A stretch of DNA of 64,000 nucleotides from Sphaerisporangium rhizosphaerae (GTDB lineage Bacteria; Actinomycetota; Actinomycetes; Streptosporangiales; Streptosporangiaceae), in NCBI RefSeq assembly GCF_042665155.1, contig NZ_JBHTCG010000006.1:124001-188000 (forward strand). The letters are read 5' to 3'. The notes beneath the pieces were generated by a model that searched no databases, was not told the DNA's origin, and saw nothing but the letters and a program-made list of their open reading frames with translations. Numbering within the stretch: the first letter of the stretch is position 1; each line of letters starts with the position of its first letter. Below, piece by piece: positions 1 to 8,729 of the stretch. A program made the translations under genes and the position numbers.

Positions 1-2
1 GA

Positions 3-1205
3 TCGGTCGTCCTGGACTCCTTCCTCCCCCCGCTGACCCGCCGGTACGACGAGGCGGCCGCCGATCTGGCGGGTTCCGTCGCGTCGCTCGGCCGCGAATG
101 GGCGGGCCTGTCCGGGCGCTTCGCGACGATGGTCCGGCGCCTGAACCAACGGCCGGCGCAGGTCCGCACCTCCGACCCCCTCACCGGCCGTCCGATCACC
201 GTCCGGCTGACCGGGGACGACGTGGCCACCATCCTGGACGAGGCGATGCACGAGGTGGACGTCCTGCCGGTCGTGCCCGCGCTGGTGGACGCCGTGGCCG
301 ACGGGGACGACCGCCCGTTGCAGGTGCTGGCCGACCAGGCCGGCGGCGGGCTGGTGTCCCACGAGTTCGGGCTGTTCTACGCGGTGATGTGCCAGGACGA
401 GGCGCCCTTCAACACCTTCTCCGGCCAGGGCCACCCTCGGCTGTTCACGGTCGAGGCCGACAAGGCGGTCTGCGACGCCTGGGGGCTGCCCGCCTCCCCG
501 TCCGCCGTCCTCACCCGCGGCCCCGCACCGACGGCGCCGCGCAGGGGCGTCAGCGCGCCGGTGCTGGTGGTGGGCGGGGAGTTCGATCCCACGACGCCGG
601 TCGCGAAGGCCAGGTCCGCGGCCCGGGCACTGCCCGGGGCGAGGGTCGTCGAGTTCGCCGGCGTGGGGCACGCCGTGTTCCTGTCGAGCCGGTGCGGGCG
701 GCAGACCATCTCGGCCTTCGTGTCCGACCCCCGTGCGGCGGCCCCGTGCGATCCCGGCCGGGCGTCGTACGCGATCTCGGGCCCGGGGGACTTCCACGTC
801 ACCCCGGTCGTCTACCGCGTGAGCACCGGCGCCTGGTGGCTGCTCATCCCGTTCGCCCTGTTCCTGGTCACCTCGTTCGGCCAGCTCGTGGTGGGGATGC
901 GGGCGCTGGTCCGGCAGAGCGCGGCAGGCAGGGTGAGCTCGGTGGTGGCCCTCACCACGGTCGCCGGTTTCACGGGGGTCACCTTCATCCTGCTGACCGC
1001 GGTGGGCCTCTACAGCGCCGCGGCGTCCAACCAGACCGCGCTCGGCATCGGCATCCCCTCGGCGGTCCTGTGGTACGGCACCGTCGCGGCCCTTTCGGCG
1101 GCGCTGAGCCTGGTGGCGCTGCTCCGCAGCCGCCTGCACTGGCAGACCGCCGTCCCCGTGGCCGCCGCCGTCACCCTGCTGCTGTGGTGGGTGCTGTACC
1201 TGTGA
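3..1205 (+). CDS. Alpha/beta hydrolase (TAP-like C-terminal part) fused to a four-helix membrane domain, 5'-partial
   Basis: The frame is already open at the left edge, so the start and the nucleophile serine lie outside the window. The visible hydrolase end has the usual catalytic Asp context (GGEFDPTTP) and the catalytic His context (GVGHAVF), which match the C-terminal domain of TAP-type secreted peptidases and proteases. After this come about 120 residues with four hydrophobic segments, beginning WWLLIPFALFLV and ending WWVLYL at the stop. A hydrolase carrying a C-terminal membrane anchor of this size is unusual; the family is normally secreted without one. The fold is clear, but the substrate is unknown. 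Confidence 0.75.
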   Translation, partial: SVVLDSFLPPLTRRYDEAAADLAGSVASLGREWAGLSGRFATMVRRLNQRPAQVRTSDPLTGRPITVRLTGDDVATILDEAMHEVDVLPVVPALVDAVADGDDRPLQVLADQAGGGLVSHEFGLFYAVMCQDEAPFNTFSGQGHPRLFTVEADKAVCDAWGLPASPSAVLTRGPAPTAPRRGVSAPVLVVGGEFDPTTPVAKARSAARALPGARVVEFAGVGHAVFLSSRCGRQTISAFVSDPRAAAPCDPGRASYAISGPGDFHVTPVVYRVSTGAWWLLIPFALFLVTSFGQLVVGMRALVRQSAAGRVSSVVALTTVAGFTGVTFILLTAVGLYSAAASNQTALGIGIPSAVLWYGTVAALSAALSLVALLRSRLHWQTAVPVAAAVTLLLWWVLYL

Positions 1206-1298
1206 TCACGCCCGGCCGCCGGCCGGTGCGCGGCACTCCGACGATGCTCCGCATCTCGCGCATGGCGGTTCAGGGCGGGCGCGGTGCGCGGGGAGCGG

Positions 1299-2147
1299 TC
1301 AGGGGAGGGTGAGGATCTCGCTGCCGGTGTCGGTGACCACCAAGGTGTGCTCGAACTGGGCGGTGCGCTTGCGGTCCTTGGTGACGGCGGTCCAGCCGTC
1401 GGGCCACAGGTCGTACTCGATGGTGCCCAGGGTGAGCATGGGCTCGATCGTGAAGGTCATGCCGGGCACCAGGGTGACCGACAGCGACGGGTCGTCGTAG
1501 TGGGGCACGATCAGACCCGAGTGGAAGGAGGTCGAGATGCCGTGCCCGGTGAAGTCGCGCACCACGCCGTAGCCGAAGCGCTTGGCGTACGCGGAGATCA
1601 CCCGGCCCACGATGTTGAGCTGACGCCCCGGGGCCACCGCCTTGATCGCCCGCATCATCGCCTCGCGCGTGCGCTCGACCAGCAGGCGCGACTCCTCGTC
1701 CACCTCGCCGACCAGGTAGGTGGCGTCGGTGTCGCCGTGCACGCCGCCGATGTAGGCGGTGATGTCGATGTTGACGATGTCGCCGTCGTTGAGGACGGTG
1801 TCGTCGGGGATGCCGTGGCAGATCACCTCGTTGATCGAGGTGCACAGCGACTTGGGGTAGCCGCGGTAGCCCAGCGTCGAAGGGTAGGCGCCGTGGTCGC
1901 AGAGGAACTCGTGCCCGATGCGGTCGAGTTCGTCGGTGGTCACGCCGGGGGCGATGTGCCGGCCGACCTCCTCCAGCGCCTGGGCGGCGATGCGGCCCGC
2001 GACGCGCATGCGCTCGATCGTCTCGGGCGTCTGGACGTCGGAGGTGCCGCGACGGGGCTCCTTGCGGCCGACGTACTCCGGGCGCTCGATGTCGGCGGGA
2101 ACCTTGCGGGTGGGCGAGAGCCGTCCTGGCCGGAGCAGTGTCGTCAT
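1299..2147 (-). CDS. map: Methionine aminopeptidase, type I
   Basis: Removes the initiator methionine from nascent proteins in the cytoplasm. The 282-residue product has the five metal ligands of the family: Asp in VNIDIT, Asp in HGDTDATY, His in TGHGIS, Glu in TIEPML and Glu in FEHTLVV. An N-terminal extension of about 35 residues precedes the catalytic domain, as in longer actinobacterial MetAPs. It stands alone and is divergent from a small gene at 2253. The start at 2147 gives the full conserved domain. Confidence 0.95.
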   Translation of the reverse strand: MTTLLRPGRLSPTRKVPADIERPEYVGRKEPRRGTSDVQTPETIERMRVAGRIAAQALEEVGRHIAPGVTTDELDRIGHEFLCDHGAYPSTLGYRGYPKSLCTSINEVICHGIPDDTVLNDGDIVNIDITAYIGGVHGDTDATYLVGEVDEESRLLVERTREAMMRAIKAVAPGRQLNIVGRVISAYAKRFGYGVVRDFTGHGISTSFHSGLIVPHYDDPSLSVTLVPGMTFTIEPMLTLGTIEYDLWPDGWTAVTKDRKRTAQFEHTLVVTDTGSEILTLP

Positions 2148-2252
2148 GCGCCAAGTCTAGTTCGGCGGCAAGCGGGCAGGATCTGCCGCAGAACGAGCGC
2201 GCCGGCCGTTCTGCGGGCATTGTTGTCGATCATCCGTACGGCAAGGAGAGAC

Positions 2253-2435
2253 ATGAGCGCCGACCAGTGGTGGTTCTGCCTGAAGCACATGGCGGTCGAG
2301 CCGGACGAGGGCTGTCCGAACAAGGACCGCATGGGGCCCTATGCCACGCGTGACGCGGCGGCGGCGGCGTTGGAGACGGCCGCCGCGCGCAACAAGAGCT
2401 GGCAGGAAGGCGACAAGGAGTGGGACGGAGACTAG
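2253..2435 (+). CDS. Small conserved actinobacterial protein of unknown function (60 aa)
   Basis: A good ribosome-binding site (AAGGAGAG, 2243-2250) sits just before the ATG. The protein begins MSADQWWFCLKH and contains a GCPNKDRMGPY motif followed by an Ala-rich helix; proteins of this shape recur in actinomycetes as single small genes. The paired Cys residues are only two, so metal binding is speculative. Its stop overlaps the 3' end of the convergent membrane protein gene by four bases. Function is not known. Confidence 0.8.
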   Translation: MSADQWWFCLKHMAVEPDEGCPNKDRMGPYATRDAAAAALETAAARNKSWQEGDKEWDGD

Positions 2436-2692
2436 ACCTCGCGCCTCCACGGCCGGGTGGCCATCACGCGCCGGACGGCGAGGATGCCGATGCCGCACCA
2501 GACGAGGTTGAGCAGGGCCGATGGCCACGCGAGGTGCACGGCGGAGTTGATCATTAGGGCGATCGCTCCGCCGAGGTTCAGGAGCTGGTAGGCGAGGCCG
2601 TCGCCGGACAACCTGCGCATCGACAGCATGGCGTAGGCATAGACGAGCACCCCGGCGCCGAGCATGCCCAGGATGTCGATCAGGAGCGGCAC
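2432..2692 (-). CDS. CBU_0592-like small membrane protein
   Basis: The 86-residue protein has three hydrophobic segments: LLIDILGMLGAGVLVYAYAML, then the stretch around LLNLGGAIALMINS, then ALLNLVWCGIGILAV. The arrangement matches the CBU_0592 family of small integral membrane proteins of unknown function. About 400 bp lie upstream. Recognition is by pattern and from memory of the family. Confidence 0.7.
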   Translation of the reverse strand: MPLLIDILGMLGAGVLVYAYAMLSMRRLSGDGLAYQLLNLGGAIALMINSAVHLAWPSALLNLVWCGIGILAVRRVMATRPWRREV

Positions 2693-2772
2693 CGTCTCAT
2701 GCCCCGGCGGAAGCGCGCGGCCGGCGGGAAAGGCGATGCAGGCGGCGTGTGTCGCCTATAACGGGAAATGTC

Positions 2773-3012
2773 TGGCGTGGGTGGGTGCAGTGCAACTCTG
2801 GTCCCCCTATCCATCGACATGCCGGCGTCCGCGGCGGGCCGGGCCGCGCGCTGCCGCGAGTGCCGGCGTTCGTGCGGCTCACCTCGCTTGACCGGTGTTG
2901 TCCGCCAGCGTACGCCCGGTGCGGGCGCCGTCCGGGGTGGGCCCTGAACAGGCATGCCACCTGGTTGGGCATGATTCAGCAGCGAGCGCATCTACGTCCT
3001 ATCGGGACGTAG
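2773..3012. other. Intergenic stretch with an 8-bp inverted repeat at 2992-3012
   Basis: Between the CBU_0592-like gene and the gene ending at 3102 no convincing reading frame is visible. The only structure noted is CTACGTCC (2992-2999), a 5-base loop, then GGACGTAG (3005-3012), a perfect hairpin. It could end transcription of the gene at 3102-3695, or be an operator. No T tract follows. Confidence 0.5.
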
Positions 3013-3101
3013 GTTCTGCTTCCGATATCCCGGCCGAATGGGTCTTTCTTCGACGATGTCCGTCCGGCCCCGGAGGGTGGCCGTCGTGCGGGGCCGGTGG
3101 C

Positions 3102-3695
3102 TCAGTCGGGGAGGCGCGGGCCGGTGATGCGTTCGGCCAGGCGGGCCAGGCGATCGATGAGCCGGCCGCCCGAGCGCGGCTCCTCCCCGGCGGCCATGCT
3201 GACCAGGTGCTGGGCGGCGTCGAAGGTGAACAGGCCGTCGTGGGACGGCACCGCCAGCGCGTCGTGGGCCAGACCCTCGAGCTCGGGGTCGCCGCCGTCC
3301 AGAGCGAGGATCGTCGCCCCTGTGCGCCGCGCGTCGTCGACGCGTTCGAGCAGAGGCGCCGGCGCCTTGTCCTCGGCCACGACGAACAGCGTCTCGCCGC
3401 GACGGGCCGCCTGGATGCGGTCGATGCCGACGGCGAGGTGCGGCGGCGCGTCCGCCGGGGGCGACCAGCGCACCAGCGTCGGGGCCAGCTGGGACAGCCC
3501 CGACATGCGCGCCTCGTCGTCGAGGTGGGCGGCGAGGTGCCACGGCTCGTCCTGCGGGGTGCCGACCAGCAGCAGCCCGCCGGGCGAGCGGGTCGAGCGG
3601 AGGAAGGTGCCGAGCTCACGGGTGCGCTCGACCCAGCGGGTGGTGGAGAGCACCTCGCGCAGGAAGGCCACCGACGCAGCGTCCATGGCCTCCAT
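3102..3695 (-). CDS. Conserved actinobacterial protein, function unknown
   Basis: The 197-residue soluble protein is mostly alpha/beta. Segments such as GGLLLVGTPQDEPWHLAAHLDDEA, TLFVVAEDKAP and GATILALDGGD look like Rossmann-type strand-turn-helix units, and the last region resembles a sugar-isomerase (SIS) fold. No catalytic motif can be named. It is divergent from npdG with 88 bp between the starts. The coding frame is supported by composition and length; function is not assigned. Confidence 0.65.
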   Translation of the reverse strand: MEAMDAASVAFLREVLSTTRWVERTRELGTFLRSTRSPGGLLLVGTPQDEPWHLAAHLDDEARMSGLSQLAPTLVRWSPPADAPPHLAVGIDRIQAARRGETLFVVAEDKAPAPLLERVDDARRTGATILALDGGDPELEGLAHDALAVPSHDGLFTFDAAQHLVSMAAGEEPRSGGRLIDRLARLAERITGPRLPD

Positions 3696-3783
3696 GGTGC
3701 ATCATCGCCCCCGCCGCCGTCCCGGATAGCGCCACCTGGCATGATCGAGAGGATCAGAGCGCGACGAGGAGATCAGGCACACC

Positions 3784-4455
3784 ATGAGCGATGCACTGCC
3801 GGACGTCAGCGGCCTGTCGGTGGGGATCCTCGGCGGCACGGGCGACCAGGGGAAGGGGCTCGCCCGCAGGTTCGCGATCGCGGGGCACACCGTGATGATC
3901 GGCTCGCGCAGCGCCTCGCGGGCCCAGGAGGCGGCCGACGGTCTCGGTTCCGGGCTGCCGATCAGCGGCGCCGACAACGCCGCCGTGGCCGCGGAGGCGG
4001 ACGTCGTCATCGTGGCCGTGCCGTGGGACGGGCACCGGTCCATCCTCGCGTCGCTGAGCTCGGAGCTGACCGGCAAGATCGTCGTCGACTGCGTGAACCC
4101 GCTCGGGTTCGACAAGCAGGGGGCCTTCGCGCTGGAGGTGGAGGAGGGCAGCGCCGCGCAGCAGGCGGCGGCGGTCCTGCCCGGCAGCCGCGTCGTCGCG
4201 GCCTTCCACCATGTCTCCGCCGTCCTGCTGCTCGACCCGGCCGTGGCGGAGATCGATCTCGACGTGCTGGTGCTGGGAGACGACCGCGAGGCGACCGACA
4301 CGGTGCAGGCGCTGGCGTCGCGGATCCCCGGTGCGCGCGGCGTGTACGGCGGGCGGCTGCGCAACGCCCGGCAGATCGAGGCGTTCACCGCCAACCTCAT
4401 CTCGATCAACCGCCGGTACAAGGCCCACGCCGGTCTGCGGGTGACCGACGTCTGA
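3784..4455 (+). CDS. npdG: NADPH:coenzyme F420 oxidoreductase
   Basis: Reduces or oxidises the deazaflavin F420 with NADP(H), linking the F420 pool to NADPH in the cytoplasm. The 223-residue protein has the N-terminal dinucleotide-binding loop GILGGTGDQGKGLARRF and the NADPH 2'-phosphate-binding IGSRS motif, then the ADVVIVAVPWDGH strand-turn typical of the family, and ends VTDV. Length matches known enzymes (about 220 residues). It implies that the host makes F420, as actinomycetes do. A hairpin follows the stop directly. Confidence 0.9.
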   Translation: MSDALPDVSGLSVGILGGTGDQGKGLARRFAIAGHTVMIGSRSASRAQEAADGLGSGLPISGADNAAVAAEADVVIVAVPWDGHRSILASLSSELTGKIVVDCVNPLGFDKQGAFALEVEEGSAAQQAAAVLPGSRVVAAFHHVSAVLLLDPAVAEIDLDVLVLGDDREATDTVQALASRIPGARGVYGGRLRNARQIEAFTANLISINRRYKAHAGLRVTDV

Positions 4456-4472
4456 CCTCGCGTCCTGCGAGG
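4456..4472 (+). terminator. Terminator-like hairpin after npdG
   Basis: CCTCGC (4456-4461), a 5-base loop and GCGAGG (4467-4472) begin at the base after the npdG stop codon. The stem is short (6 bp) and no T run follows, so it may be a weak terminator or an mRNA end protector. Confidence 0.5.
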
Positions 4473-4573
4473 GCGCCTGACCGTGGTGCGGGTGCCGGAC
4501 GGTGGTGGGGGTTGCGGCCTGTGGCCCGGAGGCGATCTGACAAAACGGGGCGTTTGCGGTCATTCTTGACGGC

Positions 4574-5749
4574 ATGAGCTCTTTGCACCCGGAGACCCGT
4601 GCCGTCCACCTGCCCAACCCGCCGCTGAACGGAAGCACGCCGATCGCGGTGCCGCTGTACCAGACGTCGGGGTTCGTGTTCGACGATCCGGCCGTCTTCG
4701 CCGACGGCATGGGACGTCCCGACGGCGCCTTCGTCTATGGGCGGCTGAGCAACCCGACCGTGCGCGCGCTGGAGGAGGCCGTGGCGGGCCTGGAGGGCGG
4801 CGTGGGCGCGGTGGCCGCGGGTTCGGGCATGGGGGCGATCAACACCGTGCTGTTCGGGCTGCTCCAGCCCGGTGACCATGTGATCGCGCAGACGGCCCTG
4901 TACGGCGGCACCGCCGCGTCGTTCTCCGACCTCCAGGAGCGGTTCGGGGTGTCGGTGACCTACGTGCCGCAGGACGACCCGGCGGCGGCGCGCGAGGCGA
5001 TCCGGCCCGAGACCAAGCTGCTGTACCTGGAGACCATCGCCAACCCGATGACCCAGGTGGCCGACCTGCCCGGCATGTGCGCCGTCGCCCGCGAGGCCGG
5101 GGTGACCACGGTGGTGGACAACACCTTCGCCTCCCCGGTGCTGTGCCGGCCGCTGGAGCACGGCGCCGACGTCGTCGTCCACTCCATGACCAAGTACCTG
5201 AGCGGGCACAGCGACGTGCTGGGCGGCATCGCGGTCTTCGCCGACGACGCGGCGCATCGCGAGGTCTGGTCGTACGCGACGAAGCTCGGCGCGACCCTCG
5301 ACCCGTTCGCCGCCTGGCTGACGCTGCGCGGCATGCAGACGCTGCCGCTGCGCATGGCCCGCCACTGCGACAACACCCGCTCGCTCGCGACCCGGCTGGC
5401 CGAGCACCCGGCCGTCGCGGCCGTCCACTGGCCCGGCCTGCCCTCGCACCCGTCGTACGAGCTGGCCGCCAAGCTGCTGCCCGACTTCGGCGGGGTGTTC
5501 TCCTTCGACCTGGTGGGCGGGCGCGCGGCGGGGGAGAGGTTCATGAGCTCGGTCCGGCTCGCCCTGCTCGCCCCCTCGCTCGGCGGCGTCGAGACGCTGA
5601 TCCTGCACCCGGCCACGACCTCGCACCGCTCGCTGACCGCCCACGAGCTCCAGCGGGCGGGGATCGGCGAGGGCACCGTACGGGTCGCGGTCGGCATCGA
5701 GCACCCCGACGACCTGTGGGCCGACTTCGCCCAGGCCCTCGACGCCTAG
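4574..5749 (+). CDS. Cys/Met metabolism PLP-dependent enzyme (cystathionine gamma-synthase / methionine gamma-lyase type)
   Basis: A fold-type I PLP enzyme of the transsulfuration family. Near position 5192 the motif HSMTKYLSGHSDVLGG places the Schiff-base lysine at residue 207; the PLP-ring stacking motif ALYGGT and the aspartate of VVDNTFASP are also present. The 391-residue length is typical. C-terminal motifs SLGGVETLILHPATTSH and VRVAVGIEHPDD fit gamma-synthases and gamma-lyases. The exact reaction (cystathionine gamma-lyase, gamma-synthase or methionine gamma-lyase) cannot be separated by reading. It is convergent with panB across a strong hairpin. Confidence 0.88.
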   Translation: MSSLHPETRAVHLPNPPLNGSTPIAVPLYQTSGFVFDDPAVFADGMGRPDGAFVYGRLSNPTVRALEEAVAGLEGGVGAVAAGSGMGAINTVLFGLLQPGDHVIAQTALYGGTAASFSDLQERFGVSVTYVPQDDPAAAREAIRPETKLLYLETIANPMTQVADLPGMCAVAREAGVTTVVDNTFASPVLCRPLEHGADVVVHSMTKYLSGHSDVLGGIAVFADDAAHREVWSYATKLGATLDPFAAWLTLRGMQTLPLRMARHCDNTRSLATRLAEHPAVAAVHWPGLPSHPSYELAAKLLPDFGGVFSFDLVGGRAAGERFMSSVRLALLAPSLGGVETLILHPATTSHRSLTAHELQRAGIGEGTVRVAVGIEHPDDLWADFAQALDA

Positions 5750-5768
5750 ACCGACGGTCACCACGCCA

Positions 5769-5814
5769 CCCGCCCGCTCTGCTCCGTTGGTGGGAACGAG
5801 GTAGAGCGGGCGGG
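5769..5814. terminator. Bidirectional hairpin between convergent genes
   Basis: A 12-bp perfect stem, CCCGCCCGCTCT at 5769-5780 paired with AGAGCGGGCGGG at 5803-5814, with a 22-base loop. It lies between the PLP enzyme gene and panB and can serve both strands. Confidence 0.75.
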
Positions 5815-5877
5815 ACGGCCGGGTACGGGGTGCAGCGCGGGCGGCGGCCTGGCCGGTCGGCGGGCCGCCGCGGGCGG

Positions 5878-6732
5878 TCAGCGGTAGCTGTGCTCGGGAG
5901 CCGGGAAGGCGCCGGAGACGACCTCGTCGGCGAACGCGCGGACCGCGTGGTCCATCTCGCCGGCCAGGTCGAAGTACTTCTTCACGAACTTCGCCGGACG
6001 CTGGGTGAGACCCATGAGGTCCTGCCAGACGAGCACCTGGGCGTCGCAGGACGGGCCCGCGCCGATGCCGATGGTGGGGATCGACAGGGCGGCGGTCACC
6101 CGCGCGGCCAGGTCGGCGGGCACGCATTCGAGCACGACGGAGAAGGCGCCCGCGTGCTCCAGCGCCTTGGCGTCGGCCATGAGCTGCTCGCCCGACTCGC
6201 CGCGTCCCTGCACGCGGTAGCCGCCGAACGCGTTGACCGACTGCGGGGTCAGCCCGAGGTGGCCCATCACCGGGATGCCGGCCGAGACCAGCGTCTCGAC
6301 CTGGGGGAGCACCCGGCGGCCGCCCTCCAGCTTGACCGCGTGGGCGCCGGCCTCCTTCAGGAACCGCGCCGCGGACTCCAGGGCCTGCTGGGGTGAGGAC
6401 TGGTAGGAGCCGAAGGGCAGGTCGGCGACCACCATCGCCCGCGAGGACCCGCGGACGACCGCCGCCGTGAGCGGGATGAGGTCGTCGACGGAGACGGGAA
6501 GGGTCGAGTCGTACCCGTAGACGACCATGGCGGCCGAGTCGCCCACCAGCATGACCGGAATGCCGGCTTCGTCGAACACCCGAGCCGTCATCGCGTCGTA
6601 GGCGGTGACCATCGGCCACTTCTCGCCGCGTTCCTTGGCGGCGGAGATGTCGCGGACGGTGATCCTGCGTCCAGCTTGGCCGCCGTAGAGCGCGGTCGGC
6701 GAGCTGGCAATCTGGGACGTAGAGGACATCAT
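5878..6732 (-). CDS. panB: 3-methyl-2-oxobutanoate hydroxymethyltransferase
   Basis: First committed step of pantothenate (vitamin B5, CoA) synthesis: adds a hydroxymethyl group from methylene-tetrahydrofolate to 2-oxoisovalerate. The 284-residue protein shows the metal-binding VGDSAAMVVYG region, GSYQSSP, VKLEGG, GHLGLTPQSVNAFGGYRVQGR and the IGIGAGPSCDAQVLVWQDLMG signature. Two adjacent ATG codons are possible starts; GGAGGG lies 5 bases before the first. A 10-bp inverted repeat stands 41-70 bases upstream of the start. Confidence 0.95.
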   Translation of the reverse strand: MMSSTSQIASSPTALYGGQAGRRITVRDISAAKERGEKWPMVTAYDAMTARVFDEAGIPVMLVGDSAAMVVYGYDSTLPVSVDDLIPLTAAVVRGSSRAMVVADLPFGSYQSSPQQALESAARFLKEAGAHAVKLEGGRRVLPQVETLVSAGIPVMGHLGLTPQSVNAFGGYRVQGRGESGEQLMADAKALEHAGAFSVVLECVPADLAARVTAALSIPTIGIGAGPSCDAQVLVWQDLMGLTQRPAKFVKKYFDLAGEMDHAVRAFADEVVSGAFPAPEHSYR

Positions 6733-6772
6733 GGATCCCTCCAGGCCTCGAGGCGCCCTTGTGGCGTCCCCG

Positions 6773-6802
6773 GACGGTCAGATCATCGCATGTCTGACCG
6801 TC
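6773..6802 (-). promoter_or_regulatory. Perfect 10-bp inverted repeat in the panB leader
   Basis: GACGGTCAGA (6773-6782) and TCTGACCGTC (6793-6802) are exact inverted copies separated by 10 bases. The site lies 41 to 70 bases before the panB start, where a repressor or an mRNA hairpin would act. No regulator is encoded next to it. The remaining sequence, 6803 to about 7060, is an intergenic stretch where I see no gene. Confidence 0.55.
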
Positions 6803-7071
6803 AAGGCAACACCCGGGAGGCCCCCTCCTCATCCCGGCGTTCCCCTGTCGGAGTCCCCCATACCCCTGGGTCCGCGAGCCCGTGCCGGAGAGGTCGCGGG
6901 CGCGCCGGCGGGGATGCCGCCGCACGTCCGAGGAGGTTCTGTCGGTGCGCTCGGGTAGCGTCCCGCAGGCCCCTGGGAGAGCGTCCGGCGCCGCCCGGGA
7001 ACGCCCGAGGTCCGTCATGCCCGCGAATGGGACGGCCGGGTGGACGGCCGGTGAATAACGAAACGAAACCG

Positions 7072-7125
7072 TTGCGTATCGAATCTAGAAGCGCTACGGT
7101 AGCGTTGCGATACTCAACCGTATCG
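7072..7125 (+). promoter_or_regulatory. Probable promoter and TetR operators of the MFS-tetR pair
   Basis: TTGCGT (7072-7077) and TACGGT (7095-7100), 17 bases apart, fit a sigma-70-type promoter. Two inverted repeats overlap or follow it: CGCTAC-G-GTAGCG at 7092-7104, and CGATAC (7108-7113) with GTATCG (7120-7125) six bases apart. Either could be the operator of the TetR protein encoded downstream. The stretch is AT-richer than its surroundings. Confidence 0.55.
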
Positions 7126-7162
7126 AAATTACGGACGTGTTAATTCCTGGGGGGATGAAGCA

Positions 7163-8722
7163 GTGGAACAACCGACAGGTCACCCACGCCGATGGCAGGT
7201 CCTCGGCGTCATGGTGTTCAGCCTGCTGGCGATCGTTCTGGACAACACGATCCTCAACGTCGCGCTGAAGGTCATCTCCGACCCCGAGGCAGGGCTCGGC
7301 GCGACGCAGAGCCAGCTCGAGTGGGCCATCAACTCCTACACGCTGGTCTTCGCCGGCCTGCTGTTCACCTTCGGCGTGCTGGGTGACCGGTTCGGGCGCA
7401 AGCGCATGCTGCAGGTCGGCATGGTGTTGTTCGGCCTGGCCTCGCTGGCCAGCGCCTACGCGCAGGACCCGACGCAACTGATCTTCGCGCGGGCCGCAAT
7501 GGGCCTCGGCGGCGCCGCCGTCATGCCGGCCACTCTGGCGATCATCGCCAACGTATTCGCGCCGCAGGAGCGCGCCAAGGCGATCGGCATCTGGGCGGGC
7601 GGCGTCGGCCTGGCCATCGCCATCGGCCCGATCACCGGCGGCGTGCTGCTCGAGCACTTCTGGTGGGGCTCGGTCTTCCTGGTCAACGTGCCGGTCGTGC
7701 TCATCAGCTCGGTGCTGATCGCGCTGCTGGTGCCCGAGTCCAGGAACCCGGACAAGGCACAGCTCGACCCGGTCGGCGTGCTGCTGTCGATCATCGGCCT
7801 GGTCGGCGTCATCTACGGCATCATCAAGGGCGGCGAGCTCGGCACCGTCACCGACCCCGAGGTGTGGGCGCCCGGCCTGGCAGGCGTCGCGGTGCTCGCG
7901 GCCTTCGTCTGGCACGAGCGCAGGACCGCCCACCCGGCCTTCGACGTCCGCTACTTCGGCATCGCGAGGTTCTCCACCGCCGTCGCCAGCGTCGGCCTGG
8001 TGTTCTTCGCCATGATGGGCGTGATGTTCTTCCTGGCGTTCTATCTGCAGATCGTCAAGGGGTACAGCCCGCTGCAGGCGGGGGCGCTGATGCTGCCGTT
8101 CGCGGCGGCGCAGCTCATCTTCTCGCCGCTCAGCGCCCAGATGGTGCGCAGGTTCGGCGGCAAGGCCGTCGCCACGGTCAGCCTGGTCATCGTGGCCGGC
8201 GCGCTGGCGGGCTTCGCCTTCCTGGAGGTCGGCACCTCGATCTGGGTCTTCATGGGACTCGCCTTCGTCCAGGGCGCGGCCATGGCCAACATCAACCCGC
8301 CGGCCACCGAGGCCGTCATGTCGTCCCTTCCGCGGGAGAAGGCCGGCGTCGGCTCGGCGATGACCAACACCGTCCGCCAGGTGGGCGGAGCGCTCGGCGT
8401 CGCCGTCCTCGGCTCGCTGCTGTCGGCCAGCTACCGCGACAACATGGCGGGGGCGCTGTCGGGGCTGCCGGAGAACGTGCGGCACGCGGCCGGCGAGTCG
8501 ATCACGGCCACCTTGGGCGTCGCCCAGTCGCTCGGCCCCAAGGGCGCCGCGCTCATCGCCCCGGCCAAGCAGGCGTTCGTCGACGGCATGCACGTGACGG
8601 CGCTGTGCGGCGCGGTCGTCGCGCTCATCGGCGCGGCCGTCGTCGCCAAGTGGCTGCCAGGTAAGAACGCGACCGCCACCCCGGTCGCTCGACCAGAAAG
8701 CAAGGAACCGGCAGTAGTGTGA
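7163..8722 (+). CDS. MFS drug-efflux transporter, DHA2 (14-TM) type
   Basis: A proton-driven multidrug exporter of the inner membrane. The 519-residue protein begins with a GTG codon shortly after GGGGGGATGA. It has the DHA2 hallmarks LDNTILNVAL in helix 1, GDRFGRKRM between helices 2 and 3 (motif A), and a GVGLAIAIGPITGGVLLEHFWWGSVFLVNVPV motif C region, with hydrophobic segments enough for 14 helices. The tetR gene follows after 7 bases, so the pair is co-transcribed and probably self-regulated. The substrate is unknown. Confidence 0.9.
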   Translation: MEQPTGHPRRWQVLGVMVFSLLAIVLDNTILNVALKVISDPEAGLGATQSQLEWAINSYTLVFAGLLFTFGVLGDRFGRKRMLQVGMVLFGLASLASAYAQDPTQLIFARAAMGLGGAAVMPATLAIIANVFAPQERAKAIGIWAGGVGLAIAIGPITGGVLLEHFWWGSVFLVNVPVVLISSVLIALLVPESRNPDKAQLDPVGVLLSIIGLVGVIYGIIKGGELGTVTDPEVWAPGLAGVAVLAAFVWHERRTAHPAFDVRYFGIARFSTAVASVGLVFFAMMGVMFFLAFYLQIVKGYSPLQAGALMLPFAAAQLIFSPLSAQMVRRFGGKAVATVSLVIVAGALAGFAFLEVGTSIWVFMGLAFVQGAAMANINPPATEAVMSSLPREKAGVGSAMTNTVRQVGGALGVAVLGSLLSASYRDNMAGALSGLPENVRHAAGESITATLGVAQSLGPKGAALIAPAKQAFVDGMHVTALCGAVVALIGAAVVAKWLPGKNATATPVARPESKEPAVV

Positions 8723-8729
8723 TCTGACC

